64,000 nucleotides of DNA from Ignavibacteriales bacterium (GTDB lineage: Bacteria > Bacteroidota > Ignavibacteria > Ignavibacteriales > Ignavibacteriaceae). Where the stretch lies: the NCBI GenBank assembly GCA_016707585.1, contig JADJHL010000012.1:248001-312000 (forward strand). Direction: 5' to 3'. Position numbers and translations under genes: made by a program. Every line of letters begins with the position of its first letter. Position 1 is the first letter of the stretch. Positions 9,865 through 18,446 of the stretch are shown here, one piece after another. The notes beneath the pieces were generated by a model. It ran no database searches. It was not told where the DNA came from and worked only from the letters and a program-made list of their open reading frames with translations.

Positions 9865-10517
9865 AAACAGTTTTGTGATCAATCCGTAAAAACAATTGCG
9901 CAAAAGTGTACCAGCATAAACCTAATGACCAACCTGCAATTACTTCGGTAACAGTATGACCACTTCCAATAAATCTACTTATGCCAACCATTATTATAAC
10001 AATCACTGCCGATGTGAAAAGATATTTATTAGCGCGCAAGATTTTTTTATCTGAGATTAAATACTTTGCCATTGCAAGATAAAGTACGGTGGCAATAAAA
10101 GTATGACCACTTGGAAAGTTTGAAAGTGATTCTGTTAAAACTGAACTTAGATTTAAATCTTCTTGCTTAGATGTAATTGACTTTGTTACTAATATTAAAA
10201 CAATTCCCAATCCAACAGTAAATAAAAAATGATTTTGCTTCTTTTTTATTGCGAGTAATTGATAAATAGAAATACATAAATACAGAAAAAATTAATACAA
10301 GTTCTCTGCTGCCAAGAGCGGAAATATCACCAATCGAACCAACAAACCAGGCTGGACCGTATGAGTGTGACCATTTATTTGTATAGCCTAACATATTGTA
10401 AAGCGATTCAGAAACTAATGCTGATAATCCATCAAACAAACCAGAACAGCTTAGTAAATAAACTACTAAGCTTAACATAAAAATTATTAAAAGTTTTTTA
10501 TTCGTAGCAAAAATCAT
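9854..10517 (-). CDS. PAP2-family membrane phosphatase, frameshifted
   Basis: Two overlapping frames form one PAP2 (type 2 phosphatidic acid phosphatase) membrane protein. The 5' part (10517 to about 10240) gives three hydrophobic segments (MIFATNKKLLIIFMLSLVV...). The 3' part (about 10215-9854) carries the catalytic motifs FPSGHTFIA and SRFIGSGHTVTEV. The break is next to a run of six A's on the coding strand (10242-10247); removing one base gives a continuous RNKKKQNHFLFTVG. It is therefore a functional gene with a read error, or a recent single-base mutation. Probable role: dephosphorylation of a lipid phosphate or pyrophosphate, for example undecaprenyl pyrophosphate. Confidence 0.8.
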
Positions 10518-10606
10518 ATTATTATTTTTTGTAGATGTGTGGAATCAAATATAAAGAATGGAATTGGATTATTTTATATAGGAGTGGAAATTTCTTACAA
10601 ATAAAT

Positions 10607-10637
10607 TAGCAGAGATTCGAGGTATGATTCTCTGCTA
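10607..10637 (-). terminator. Probable terminator stem-loop
   Basis: TAGCAGAGA (10607-10615) pairs with TCTCTGCTA (10629-10637) around a 13-base loop. It lies just past the stop of the leftward gene ending at 10651 and is followed on that strand by an AT-rich stretch, though not a pure T run. Confidence 0.5.
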
Positions 10638-10650
10638 GTTTATATAAAGT

Positions 10651-11244
10651 TTATTCTGTTTTGTTTTCTTTTTCTATTATGATTTTCTTGTGTTTTTTAT
10701 CGCAGCAGTTTGAATCTTCAATTTTTACTTTACAATGTTCATCTGTTTCCATTTTTTTTAAGTACTCATCCGCAGCTTTGCCCTCAAGAACTTCAATATT
10801 TTCTTTACCATCTTCATTAATTGTAACTGTAACAACTTTTTTATCACCATCTTTTGTAACAATAACTTTTTTCTCGATCTTTTTCATATCAGCATCATAA
10901 GAATCAATATCCTTTTCATCAACAAATACTAAAACATCTTTTCCATCATCCAGATCATCACCAAGATTTTTTATGATAATTTTTTTATGCAAACTATCAC
11001 CATGAAATTCTTTTCCATCCTTTGTTATAAACTCAAAATGTTTCATCTTTTTATCTTCCTTCATTGAAGCAAAAAGTTTTTCAGCTTCATCTCCGCTAAA
11101 CGTAAAAGTTTTACCTTCAGATTTGATAACGATTTCATCAACTTTGCCGTTAATATCTTTTAACATTTTATTGGTTTCTGATTGAGCATTTGCAATAAAA
11201 GACAACAAAGTAATTACTAAAACAAGTAACATTAAATTTTTCAT
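10651..11244 (-). CDS. Exported charged protein of unknown function
   Basis: I do not recognise a family. The protein (197 residues) has a clear signal peptide (MKNLMLLVLVITLLSFIANAQ). The rest is very rich in Lys, Asp and Glu, with repeated beta-like phrases such as KIIIKNLGDDLDDGKDVLVFV, KKVIVTKDGDKKVVTVTINE and KKIIIEKENK. A short C-terminal CCDKKHKK segment could bind metal. The start is placed at 11244, not 11256, because GGAG lies seven bases upstream of the second ATG. It faces no obvious operon partner. Confidence 0.7.
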   Translation of the reverse strand: MKNLMLLVLVITLLSFIANAQSETNKMLKDINGKVDEIVIKSEGKTFTFSGDEAEKLFASMKEDKKMKHFEFITKDGKEFHGDSLHKKIIIKNLGDDLDDGKDVLVFVDEKDIDSYDADMKKIEKKVIVTKDGDKKVVTVTINEDGKENIEVLEGKAADEYLKKMETDEHCKVKIEDSNCCDKKHKKIIIEKENKTE

Positions 11245-11317
11245 AAAATTCTCCATTTTTAATATTTATAGTTTGGACGAAGACTTAGCAATATTGTTCC
11301 AGAATTAAATGCTGAAA

Positions 11318-12247
11318 CTAAATTCGTCTTCTAAATCCTTCGCCCATTACTTCGTGAACATTGCTAACAGTTACAAATGCTTTTGGATCAACATCTTTTA
11401 TTATTGCAAGCAGTTTTGATAATTCTTTAAGTGTTACAACAGTCGTTAGCATCTCACGATCAATATTTCTATAAAGACCACGGGCTTTTATTGCTGTTGC
11501 ACCGCGACTTAAATCATCCATAATTGCTTGAGCTATTTCTTCATTTTTATCTGAAATAATGTTTACTGATCGTGCATAATCAAATCCATCAATTATTACA
11601 TCAACCAAACGGCTGGAAATAAAAAGAAGAAACATTGCATAAAAGGTTAGTATAACTGCTGACCGATCTCCTGCAAGGCCTTTAAAATCAATTATAAATC
11701 CTGCAAAAAGAATTACAAAAAAATCTGTAAACATAATTGCCATTCCGGGTTTTGTTCCGAATCTTTTTTGCATAATTGCGGCAACGATATCAGATCCACC
11801 GGTTGTACCTTTAAATTTAAATATTATTCCAAGTCCCAAACCAAGTAATGCTGCACCAATTAAAATTAAAAACATAAAATCATTTTGTTGCAGATCTTTA
11901 ATAGTTGTTGTATCCTGCAATCGTATGAATGAGAAACCGGGAATATCACCTCTAAAAAAATCTATAAAAAACGAATTGAGTGAAAATCCAAAAAAAGTTC
12001 TTACTCCAAATTCTTTACCAAGTTCTTTAACTCCCCAAATGTAAAGTGGAATGTTGAGGATCCAGATTAACAAACCAACCTGCAATCCTGTTAAATAATG
12101 TACTGCCATCGATAATCCACTTACTCCGCCAGGTACAACTTTTGCGTCAACAAGAAAAACTCCTATCCCAATAGCCATAATTGCGGCTCCGAATGCAATT
12201 GCAAAATATTCGATTGCAATTTTTACCCTTTTATTTACTTGGATCAT
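11318..12247 (-). CDS. YitT family membrane protein
   Basis: A 309-residue inner-membrane protein of the YitT/YpjC family. Five or six membrane segments occupy residues 10-215; the first half has the signature GVFLVDAKVVPGGVSGLSMAVHYLTG and the middle has FKFKGTTGGSDIVAAIM. The final ~90 residues form the soluble DUF2179 domain (RGATAIKARGLYRNIDREMLTTVV). The start is taken at the ATG at 12247 rather than the GTG one codon earlier. The transported substrate of the family is not established. Confidence 0.9.
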   Translation of the reverse strand: MIQVNKRVKIAIEYFAIAFGAAIMAIGIGVFLVDAKVVPGGVSGLSMAVHYLTGLQVGLLIWILNIPLYIWGVKELGKEFGVRTFFGFSLNSFFIDFFRGDIPGFSFIRLQDTTTIKDLQQNDFMFLILIGAALLGLGLGIIFKFKGTTGGSDIVAAIMQKRFGTKPGMAIMFTDFFVILFAGFIIDFKGLAGDRSAVILTFYAMFLLFISSRLVDVIIDGFDYARSVNIISDKNEEIAQAIMDDLSRGATAIKARGLYRNIDREMLTTVVTLKELSKLLAIIKDVDPKAFVTVSNVHEVMGEGFRRRI

Positions 12248-12390
12248 CACAAACCTTTTATAAAATATTCTTATTACTTAAAATTAGCGATAGAAATCGA
12301 ATAGATAAAAAAAACTTAAAATATATGTTTAATTGAAGTAAAATCAGCTTAAATTTGGTTAAGTAAATCATCAAAGTTTTAAGGTTAAGA

Positions 12391-14268
12391 ATGAAAAATT
12401 TAATTGTCACAATAATCGTATTTGTAATCTTTTCATCAAATGTAAATGCGCAATATTTAAATGTTCGTGTTGATGCTGCAAATAGTAATCAACCAGAAGA
12501 AGTTTCTATTGCAATTAATCCAACTAATCCTAGTTATTTAGCCGCGGGCGCAAACATAGATCATTTTTTTAGATCTACTAATGGAGGTTTAACCTGGACA
12601 ACAGATTTTATTGAATCGCTTTCTTTTGGCGTTTGGGGCGATCCTTGCGTTGTTTATGATGAAGCTGGATATTTATACTTTGGGCATCTTTCAAATCCAC
12701 CAATTTCAGGATATTGGATTGATAGAATTGTTGTTCAAAGATCGACAAATAATGGATTAAACTGGAATGATGGTGCTGGCATTGGATTTTTAAATCCGAA
12801 AAATCAAGATAAAGAATGGCTCGGTGTAGATATGCACAGTCCACTTTATAAAGGTAATATTTATACAACCTGGACTGAGTTTGATAATTATGGAAGCAGC
12901 AGCCCAAGTGATTCATCAAGAATTAGATTTTCTAGAACCACAGATAAAGGTTTAACATGGAGCGCAGCAAAAACTGTAAGTGATAAAAGTGGTGATTGTA
13001 TTGATGAAGATAATACAGATGAAGGCGCAGTTCCTTGTGTAGGACTTAATGGAGAAGTTTATGTTAGCTGGGCTGGGCCATTAGGTTTGATGTTTGATAA
13101 ATCTACTGATGCTGGAAATACCTGGGGAGTTGATAAATTTGTTTCTTCAATTCCAGGCGGGTGGGATTTTTCAATTCCAGGAATATCTAGATGTAATGGA
13201 TTACCAATAACCGCTTGCGATACAAGTCAATCACCATATCGTGGTAACATTTATATTAATTGGTCGGATCAAAGAAATGGTGTAAATAACACAGATGTTT
13301 TTCTTTCTAAATCTACTGATGGAGGAAATACCTGGAGTGATGTTAAAAAAGTTAATGATGATAATACAACAAGACATCAATTTTTTACATGGATGACAAT
13401 TGATCAAACAACCGGCGCAGTTTATTTTGTTTTTTATGATAGAAGAAATACTGCTAACAACTTTACTGATGTTTATGTTGCAAGATCGACTGATGGTGGA
13501 GAAACTTTTACCAATTTTAAAGTAAGCCAAACTTCTTTTAACCCAACTTCAGGCGTTTTCTTTGGTGATTACACAAACATTGCAGCTTACAATAAAATGG
13601 TTTATCCAATTTGGATGCGACTTGATAACACAACTCTCTCTGTTTGGACTGCAATAATTAATGATTCAACAGTAATTGTTCCCGTTGAGTTAAATAATTT
13701 TACTGCTAATATTTCTGATGGAGTTGTACAATTGAATTGGCAAACAGCTTCAGAGCTAAATAACCAGGGATTTGAGATACAAAGAAGCAGCCCATCCCCA
13801 ACCCCTTCCCTAAAGGAAGGGACTTTAGATAATTGGAGAACAATTGGATTTGTTCAAGGGAAAGGAACATCAACTGAAAATAATTTTTATTCATTTAATG
13901 ATTCTCCAAATGAATCAGGACTTTACAATTACAGATTAAAACAAATAGATTTTGATGGTAGTTTTGAATACTCAAGTGAGATTGAAGCTAATTTTATTTT
14001 TGCAAATGATTTTAGATTATCTCAAAACTATCCAAATCCATTTAATCCAAGTACAACAATTGAATACCAAATTCCACAAGCATCTTTTGTAACAATAAAA
14101 GTTTATGATGTACTTGGAAAAGAAATTGTAACTCTTGTTAACGAAGAAAAACCTGCTGGTATACATGAAGTAAGCTTTGAACCAAAAGATTTAACAAGTG
14201 GTTTGTATCTTTATAAAATTAAAGCGGGTAACTTTGAGCAAACTAGGAAAATGTTGCTGTTGAAGTAA
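12391..14268 (+). CDS. Sialidase-like Asp-box protein with T9SS signal
   Basis: A secreted 625-residue protein. A signal peptide (MKNLIVTIIVFVIFSSNVNAQ) leads into a beta-propeller carrying at least six Asp-box repeats of the type S-x-D-x-G-x-T-W: STNGGLTW, STNNGLNW, TTDKGLTW, STDAGNTW, STDGGNTW, STDGGETF (residues about 60-375). A VELNNFTA domain (about 430-530) and a T9SS signal (YPNPFNPSTTIEYQIP) follow. Asp-boxes occur in sialidases but also in many non-catalytic propellers, and I see no convincing arginine triad, so enzymatic activity is open. A palindromic repeat is inserted in frame at 13788-13827. Confidence 0.85.
   Translation: MKNLIVTIIVFVIFSSNVNAQYLNVRVDAANSNQPEEVSIAINPTNPSYLAAGANIDHFFRSTNGGLTWTTDFIESLSFGVWGDPCVVYDEAGYLYFGHLSNPPISGYWIDRIVVQRSTNNGLNWNDGAGIGFLNPKNQDKEWLGVDMHSPLYKGNIYTTWTEFDNYGSSSPSDSSRIRFSRTTDKGLTWSAAKTVSDKSGDCIDEDNTDEGAVPCVGLNGEVYVSWAGPLGLMFDKSTDAGNTWGVDKFVSSIPGGWDFSIPGISRCNGLPITACDTSQSPYRGNIYINWSDQRNGVNNTDVFLSKSTDGGNTWSDVKKVNDDNTTRHQFFTWMTIDQTTGAVYFVFYDRRNTANNFTDVYVARSTDGGETFTNFKVSQTSFNPTSGVFFGDYTNIAAYNKMVYPIWMRLDNTTLSVWTAIINDSTVIVPVELNNFTANISDGVVQLNWQTASELNNQGFEIQRSSPSPTPSLKEGTLDNWRTIGFVQGKGTSTENNFYSFNDSPNESGLYNYRLKQIDFDGSFEYSSEIEANFIFANDFRLSQNYPNPFNPSTTIEYQIPQASFVTIKVYDVLGKEIVTLVNEEKPAGIHEVSFEPKDLTSGLYLYKIKAGNFEQTRKMLLLK
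13788..13827. repeat. In-frame palindromic insertion, unrelated family, same site
   Basis: The element contains CCCTTCC (13803-13809) and GGAAGGG (13815-13821) around CTAAA. It is read as PSPTPSLKEGT and falls right after the QR dipeptide of the domain preceding the T9SS signal. This is the same loop hit in the genes at 5816 and 7599, but the element sequence differs. Confidence 0.65.
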
Positions 14269-14298
14269 TGTTCAACCTGCTAGCAGCAGGCAAGTTTT

Positions 14299-14360
14299 CA
14301 ATGTTAAATGCTCAATGTAATTCTTTTAAAAATTGAACATTGAGCATTTAACACTTAACA
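14299..14360. repeat. Inverted repeat between convergent genes
   Basis: TTAAATGCTCAATGT (14304-14318) has a perfect 15-base complement at 14337-14351 with an 18-base loop. It sits in the 103-base gap between a rightward and a leftward gene. The wording (GAACATTGAGCATTTAACA) recurs at 26622-26712 and, in fragments, at 37597-37614. Confidence 0.7.
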
Positions 14361-14371
14361 TTTTTTAAAGA

Positions 14372-15334
14372 TTATTCCGATTCTATTTCTGCAATTTCCA
14401 AAATTGATTTTGGTACTTCAGGTTCACCGGCAAAAAAACTTTTATCCACTTTTCGTGTGTAACTCCAGCGATGTAGCCAGCTTATTCCACCTCTGCCAAT
14501 AAAGGTATCTTCAGTTTCGTAAGCAGAATCTGTTAAAGCTTCGTTTAAAGAAATAAAGGAATAATTTCTTTTTAATAATTCTTTGGCTAACTCATCAAAG
14601 TAATCTGCGTTTATCATATTAGCGTGAACAAGAAGGATTTGTTTTATTTCTCTTCCAAATAATTTTACTGATTGATTTTCAAAGTAAATTGTTTTATCAA
14701 TCATATAGCTTACATACTCAGAGCCAATCTGTTTCATCAATTCAGAATCTTTGTTATTGTAAGCATTTTCATAAGCACGCGCATAAATCCATTCGCCGTT
14801 ATCTATTGTAACTGGAGCAACCGTATAATTCTGTTCTTTTAGAAAATCTTCTAAAGCTTTCTTTTTCTCCAAGGAATTTCCTGTATGCAAAAATGGATGT
14901 CTGAAGTATTCTAACATTTTATTTTTTTGCGATAATAATTTTTTAGTGATTTTTTCACCCTTAATAATATCAGCAAAAAACTCTTCATTTTCTGTGTTGT
15001 GATAATCAGGATGAGAGAATGTATGATTCCCAAGTTCAAGATCTGCATCAATCCAGAGTTGTAATGCTTTTAATCTTGAAGAATCCAAAACTTCATTTAC
15101 ATAAAGTTTGTATTCATTTACAAATCCAATCGCAGGAATTTTATACTTTTTAATTGTGAGTAGAAGCTTTTGAGTTTGTTCAATCCATTGGTTTCCATCT
15201 CCTAAATATTTTGTATTCATCGGAAGATCATCAAAAGTAACAGCTATAAATCTCTGTGTTTCAAAGTTTTGTGCTATTGAAAAGGAGTTAATTAAAATTG
15301 TTGAAAAAGTTAAAAGTAATATGTTCTTGAACAT
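14372..15334 (-). CDS. Exported polysaccharide deacetylase-family protein
   Basis: A 320-residue protein with a signal peptide (MFKNILLLTFSTILINSFSIAQ) and a NodB-type carbohydrate esterase 4 domain. Visible motifs are VTFDDLPMNT (catalytic Asp pair, about residue 33), NHTFSHPDYH (metal-binding His pair, about 117) and RHPFLHTG (about 165). LLVHANMINADY near 254 fits the late His motif. Such enzymes remove N-acetyl groups from amino sugars in envelope or extracellular glycans. No T9SS domain is present, so the protein is probably periplasmic. It is monocistronic here. Confidence 0.88.
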   Translation of the reverse strand: MFKNILLLTFSTILINSFSIAQNFETQRFIAVTFDDLPMNTKYLGDGNQWIEQTQKLLLTIKKYKIPAIGFVNEYKLYVNEVLDSSRLKALQLWIDADLELGNHTFSHPDYHNTENEEFFADIIKGEKITKKLLSQKNKMLEYFRHPFLHTGNSLEKKKALEDFLKEQNYTVAPVTIDNGEWIYARAYENAYNNKDSELMKQIGSEYVSYMIDKTIYFENQSVKLFGREIKQILLVHANMINADYFDELAKELLKRNYSFISLNEALTDSAYETEDTFIGRGGISWLHRWSYTRKVDKSFFAGEPEVPKSILEIAEIESE

Positions 15335-15398
15335 TTAGAATCCTTTATTATTTTAAAGTAAAGATAAAATAAACTTTACTTGTATAAAATTGATAAAG

Positions 15399-16175
15399 AT
15401 GAACCTTAAACAAAATCTAGAAAATCATTATAAAACTTTTGATAGAACAAAACTTGAACCTGATCCGCTTCAGTTTCTACATTTGTTTAAAGATGAAAGA
15501 GATATTGAAGTTGTTGGTTTGATCGCTTCAATCTTTGCATACGGAAATGTTAAGCAGATCGAGAACACTATAAAGAAATTTATTTTTGTGTTTGATGGAA
15601 AACCTTATTCATTCATTAAAAATTTTTCTTTAAGTAAAAAATCAAAAAAAATATCTGGCATTAAACATAGATTTTATTCTGAAGATGATGTATTAAAACT
15701 GTTTTTTATCCTGAACAAAGAGATAAAAAAACACAAAACAATTAAGCAAATATTTTTACAAGGTTACAATATTTCTGATGATAATGTAAAAAACGGAATA
15801 TCAAACTTTTCAAATCACTTTATAAACTCGTTTATTGAAACATTTGGTAAAGTTTCTGATGGCATAAAATTTATGTTTCCTTTACCGGAAAAGGGTAGCG
15901 CGTGCAAACGAATGAACTTGTTTCTTCGTTGGATGGTTAGAAAAGATGAACTCGATTTTGGCTTGTGGAAAGAAATTCAAGCATCTAAACTAATAATACC
16001 GGTTGATACTCACATTGCAAGGATCAGTAGATCATTAAAGCTGACAAAAAGAAAAAATGCAGATTGGAAAATGGCTGAAGAGATTACAAGCAATCTTAAA
16101 AAGTTCGATCCGGAAGATCCTATAAAATATGATTTTGCTATTTGCCATATTGGAATAAGAAAATTAAAGTTTTAA
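15399..16175 (+). CDS. TIGR02757 (DUF2400) family protein
   Basis: This 258-residue protein matches the conserved TIGR02757/DUF2400 family. Typical segments are DPLQFLHLF, EVVGLIASIFAYGNVKQIENTI near the start, CKRMNLFLRWMVRKDELDFGLW (about 170-190) and VDTHIARISRSL (about 202-213). The helical layout and the VDTH segment recall HhH-type DNA glycosylases, but function is not established. The ATG at 15399 is preferred to the TTG nine bases upstream. It lies 34 bases before a histidine kinase gene and may be cotranscribed with it. Confidence 0.85.
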   Translation: MNLKQNLENHYKTFDRTKLEPDPLQFLHLFKDERDIEVVGLIASIFAYGNVKQIENTIKKFIFVFDGKPYSFIKNFSLSKKSKKISGIKHRFYSEDDVLKLFFILNKEIKKHKTIKQIFLQGYNISDDNVKNGISNFSNHFINSFIETFGKVSDGIKFMFPLPEKGSACKRMNLFLRWMVRKDELDFGLWKEIQASKLIIPVDTHIARISRSLKLTKRKNADWKMAEEITSNLKKFDPEDPIKYDFAICHIGIRKLKF

Positions 16176-16209
16176 GTTTATCATTAAATAAACATTTAAA
16201 AGATTAAAT

Positions 16210-18288
16210 ATGACTCATCAATCAGAAGACCGTTTTCCATTAAAATATTTACTCTATTTTTTAGCTGCAACAATTATTATTTCAATTGTTGGTTATTTGT
16301 TTTATGCTGATAGAAAAAACTCAATTGAAAATGAGCTTTACAGACACGTTGTTGCGATTAAAGAAATAAAACTTGCACAGATTGAAAAAGAACAAACGCA
16401 ACGCAAAAAAACTATAACATCATTTCTTTTACTTCCGGAAGTTAAAAATGATTTGACTGCATTACTTAACCAAAAAAAATCTTCATCATCGCTTAGTGGA
16501 ATTACAAGATGGTCTAACGAAGTTAAAAGAGATTTTGATTTTGTTAGTATAAATGTTTTTAATACTAAAGCTGAAATTCTTTTTTCAACAGATTCAACGC
16601 ACAGTATTTATCAAAACTTTTTAAAACACGAATTAGTTATTCAGTTGCAAAAAGATTCTGCTTCAATATCAAATCTTTATCTTGGTGAAAACAAAAATCT
16701 TTTACAGGCTATAATTACTCCAATTAAAATAGCAAATAAAGTTGCTGGTTATTTATGGACGGAAATTTCTTTCTTTGAATATCTTCATCCAATAATATCT
16801 TACACAAAAAAAGAAGCTGGTGAAGTTGAATATATTTTATTAAAAGAGAATAGTGATCTGGGTTTTATTCTTAAAGATTTTTCTGATCACGATAGTTCTT
16901 CTATACGTCCATTGCCGCTAAGTAAACATGATAAAACAGAGCTTGAAGAATTTATTAAAGGGAAAGATTTTTTTAAGGATGCAAAATTTAAAGGATCAAG
17001 AATTTTTGCCTCGGTAAATAAAATTCCTGGTACTGATTGGGTATTGGTTGCAAAAATTAATCAGGCAAAAGTTTCGGAATCCACAAGGAATGCTGCACTT
17101 GTAATAACACTTGTTTCAGCATTGTTAATTGGGCTTTCAGGCAGTGTTACATATTCTATCTGGAAAAGAAGTCGTTTACATTTTATTACAAAAACATTTA
17201 AACTGAGAAAAGAAAAAGAAGCTATAACAGAACGTTATACTTCGCTTACTAAATATGCAAATGATATAATTTTAAGTGTAGATAAAAACGGAAAAATTCT
17301 TGAAGCAAATCAAAAAGCCTTTAATACTTATGGTTATGATAAAGATGAATTACTAAGTATGGACTTGCTGGATTTGAGTATTGATAGAAAAAAAGATGTT
17401 GAAGTGATATTTTCTTCAATAAATAATCCGGATGGAATTTTATTTGAAACAAATCATAAAAGAAAAAACGGTACATTTTTTCCTGTAGAGATAAGTGCAA
17501 AACTTATAAAGCAAGGTGATGAAGAAACATTATTAGCTATTATTCGTGATAACACTGATAGAAAAAAACTAGAACTTGATTTGATACTTGCAAAAGATAA
17601 AGCTGAAGAAATGGATAGACTTAAAACAACATTTCTTGCAAATATGAGTCACGAACTTAATACTCCAATGAGTGGTATTATTGGTTTTTCAGAATTATTA
17701 TTATCAGAAATGGATAATAAAAATCACAGGGAAATGGCCAAAATAATTTATAAGAGCAGTAAAAGATTAAATGAAACATTAAACTCAATACTTGATCTAT
17801 CAAAAATTGAATCACAAAAACTTGATTTAAAAGTTAGCGCAATTGATCTTGTAACTTTATTGCAGGAATGCCGATACACTTTTTCTGATTCTGTTAATAA
17901 AAAAGGAATTGAGTTTAATACAATATTTGATCAGCCAAAAATTTTAATAAATTCTGATGTTAATATTCTTCACAAAGTACTTTGTAATGTAATTGATAAC
18001 TCGATCAAATATACAAATGAAGGAAAAGTTGATATAATGGTAAGTGAAACTGCTAACCAGGCTATAATAAAGATTCAGGATACTGGAATAGGAATTCCAC
18101 AAGAAGGTATCAATCATATTTTTGAACCATTTAGACAGGGCAGTGAAGGATTGAATAGAAAATATGAAGGAATGGGGTTAGGACTTACTATCACTAAAAA
18201 ATATGTTGAACTACTTGGCGGTAAATTAGCAATTGAAAGTGAACAAGGTAAGGGCACTTTAATCACAATTACTTTACCTAAAAAATAA
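16210..18288 (+). CDS. PAS-domain sensor histidine kinase
   Basis: A 692-residue membrane kinase. A membrane segment (about residues 12-33) and a second one (about 297-318) flank a ~260-residue extracytoplasmic sensor region that looks like a double Cache domain. A PAS domain follows (about 343-455: ITERYTSLTKYANDIILSVD to IIRDNTDRKKLE). The HisKA box is FLANMSHELNTPMSGIIGF with the phospho-acceptor near His481; the usual Arg after HEL is Asn. The ATPase shows an N box (NVIDNSIKYTNEG), DTGIGIP and GMGLGLTITKKYVELLGG. There is no receiver domain and no regulator gene next door, so the partner is unknown. Confidence 0.92.
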   Translation: MTHQSEDRFPLKYLLYFLAATIIISIVGYLFYADRKNSIENELYRHVVAIKEIKLAQIEKEQTQRKKTITSFLLLPEVKNDLTALLNQKKSSSSLSGITRWSNEVKRDFDFVSINVFNTKAEILFSTDSTHSIYQNFLKHELVIQLQKDSASISNLYLGENKNLLQAIITPIKIANKVAGYLWTEISFFEYLHPIISYTKKEAGEVEYILLKENSDLGFILKDFSDHDSSSIRPLPLSKHDKTELEEFIKGKDFFKDAKFKGSRIFASVNKIPGTDWVLVAKINQAKVSESTRNAALVITLVSALLIGLSGSVTYSIWKRSRLHFITKTFKLRKEKEAITERYTSLTKYANDIILSVDKNGKILEANQKAFNTYGYDKDELLSMDLLDLSIDRKKDVEVIFSSINNPDGILFETNHKRKNGTFFPVEISAKLIKQGDEETLLAIIRDNTDRKKLELDLILAKDKAEEMDRLKTTFLANMSHELNTPMSGIIGFSELLLSEMDNKNHREMAKIIYKSSKRLNETLNSILDLSKIESQKLDLKVSAIDLVTLLQECRYTFSDSVNKKGIEFNTIFDQPKILINSDVNILHKVLCNVIDNSIKYTNEGKVDIMVSETANQAIIKIQDTGIGIPQEGINHIFEPFRQGSEGLNRKYEGMGLGLTITKKYVELLGGKLAIESEQGKGTLITITLPKK

Positions 18289-18446
18289 TTCTGTCTATTT
18301 TTACTGAAAATCAAGCAGCTTTTTTATAAAATATTACTAAAAAAGTGTTGAGAATGATAAGCTTTCCTGCTTAAATTTAGCCCACTATTTTTAGAGGACG
18401 TGTGGCCTAACCACAATAATAATTGCTCAGTAATAGGAGAAAAAAA

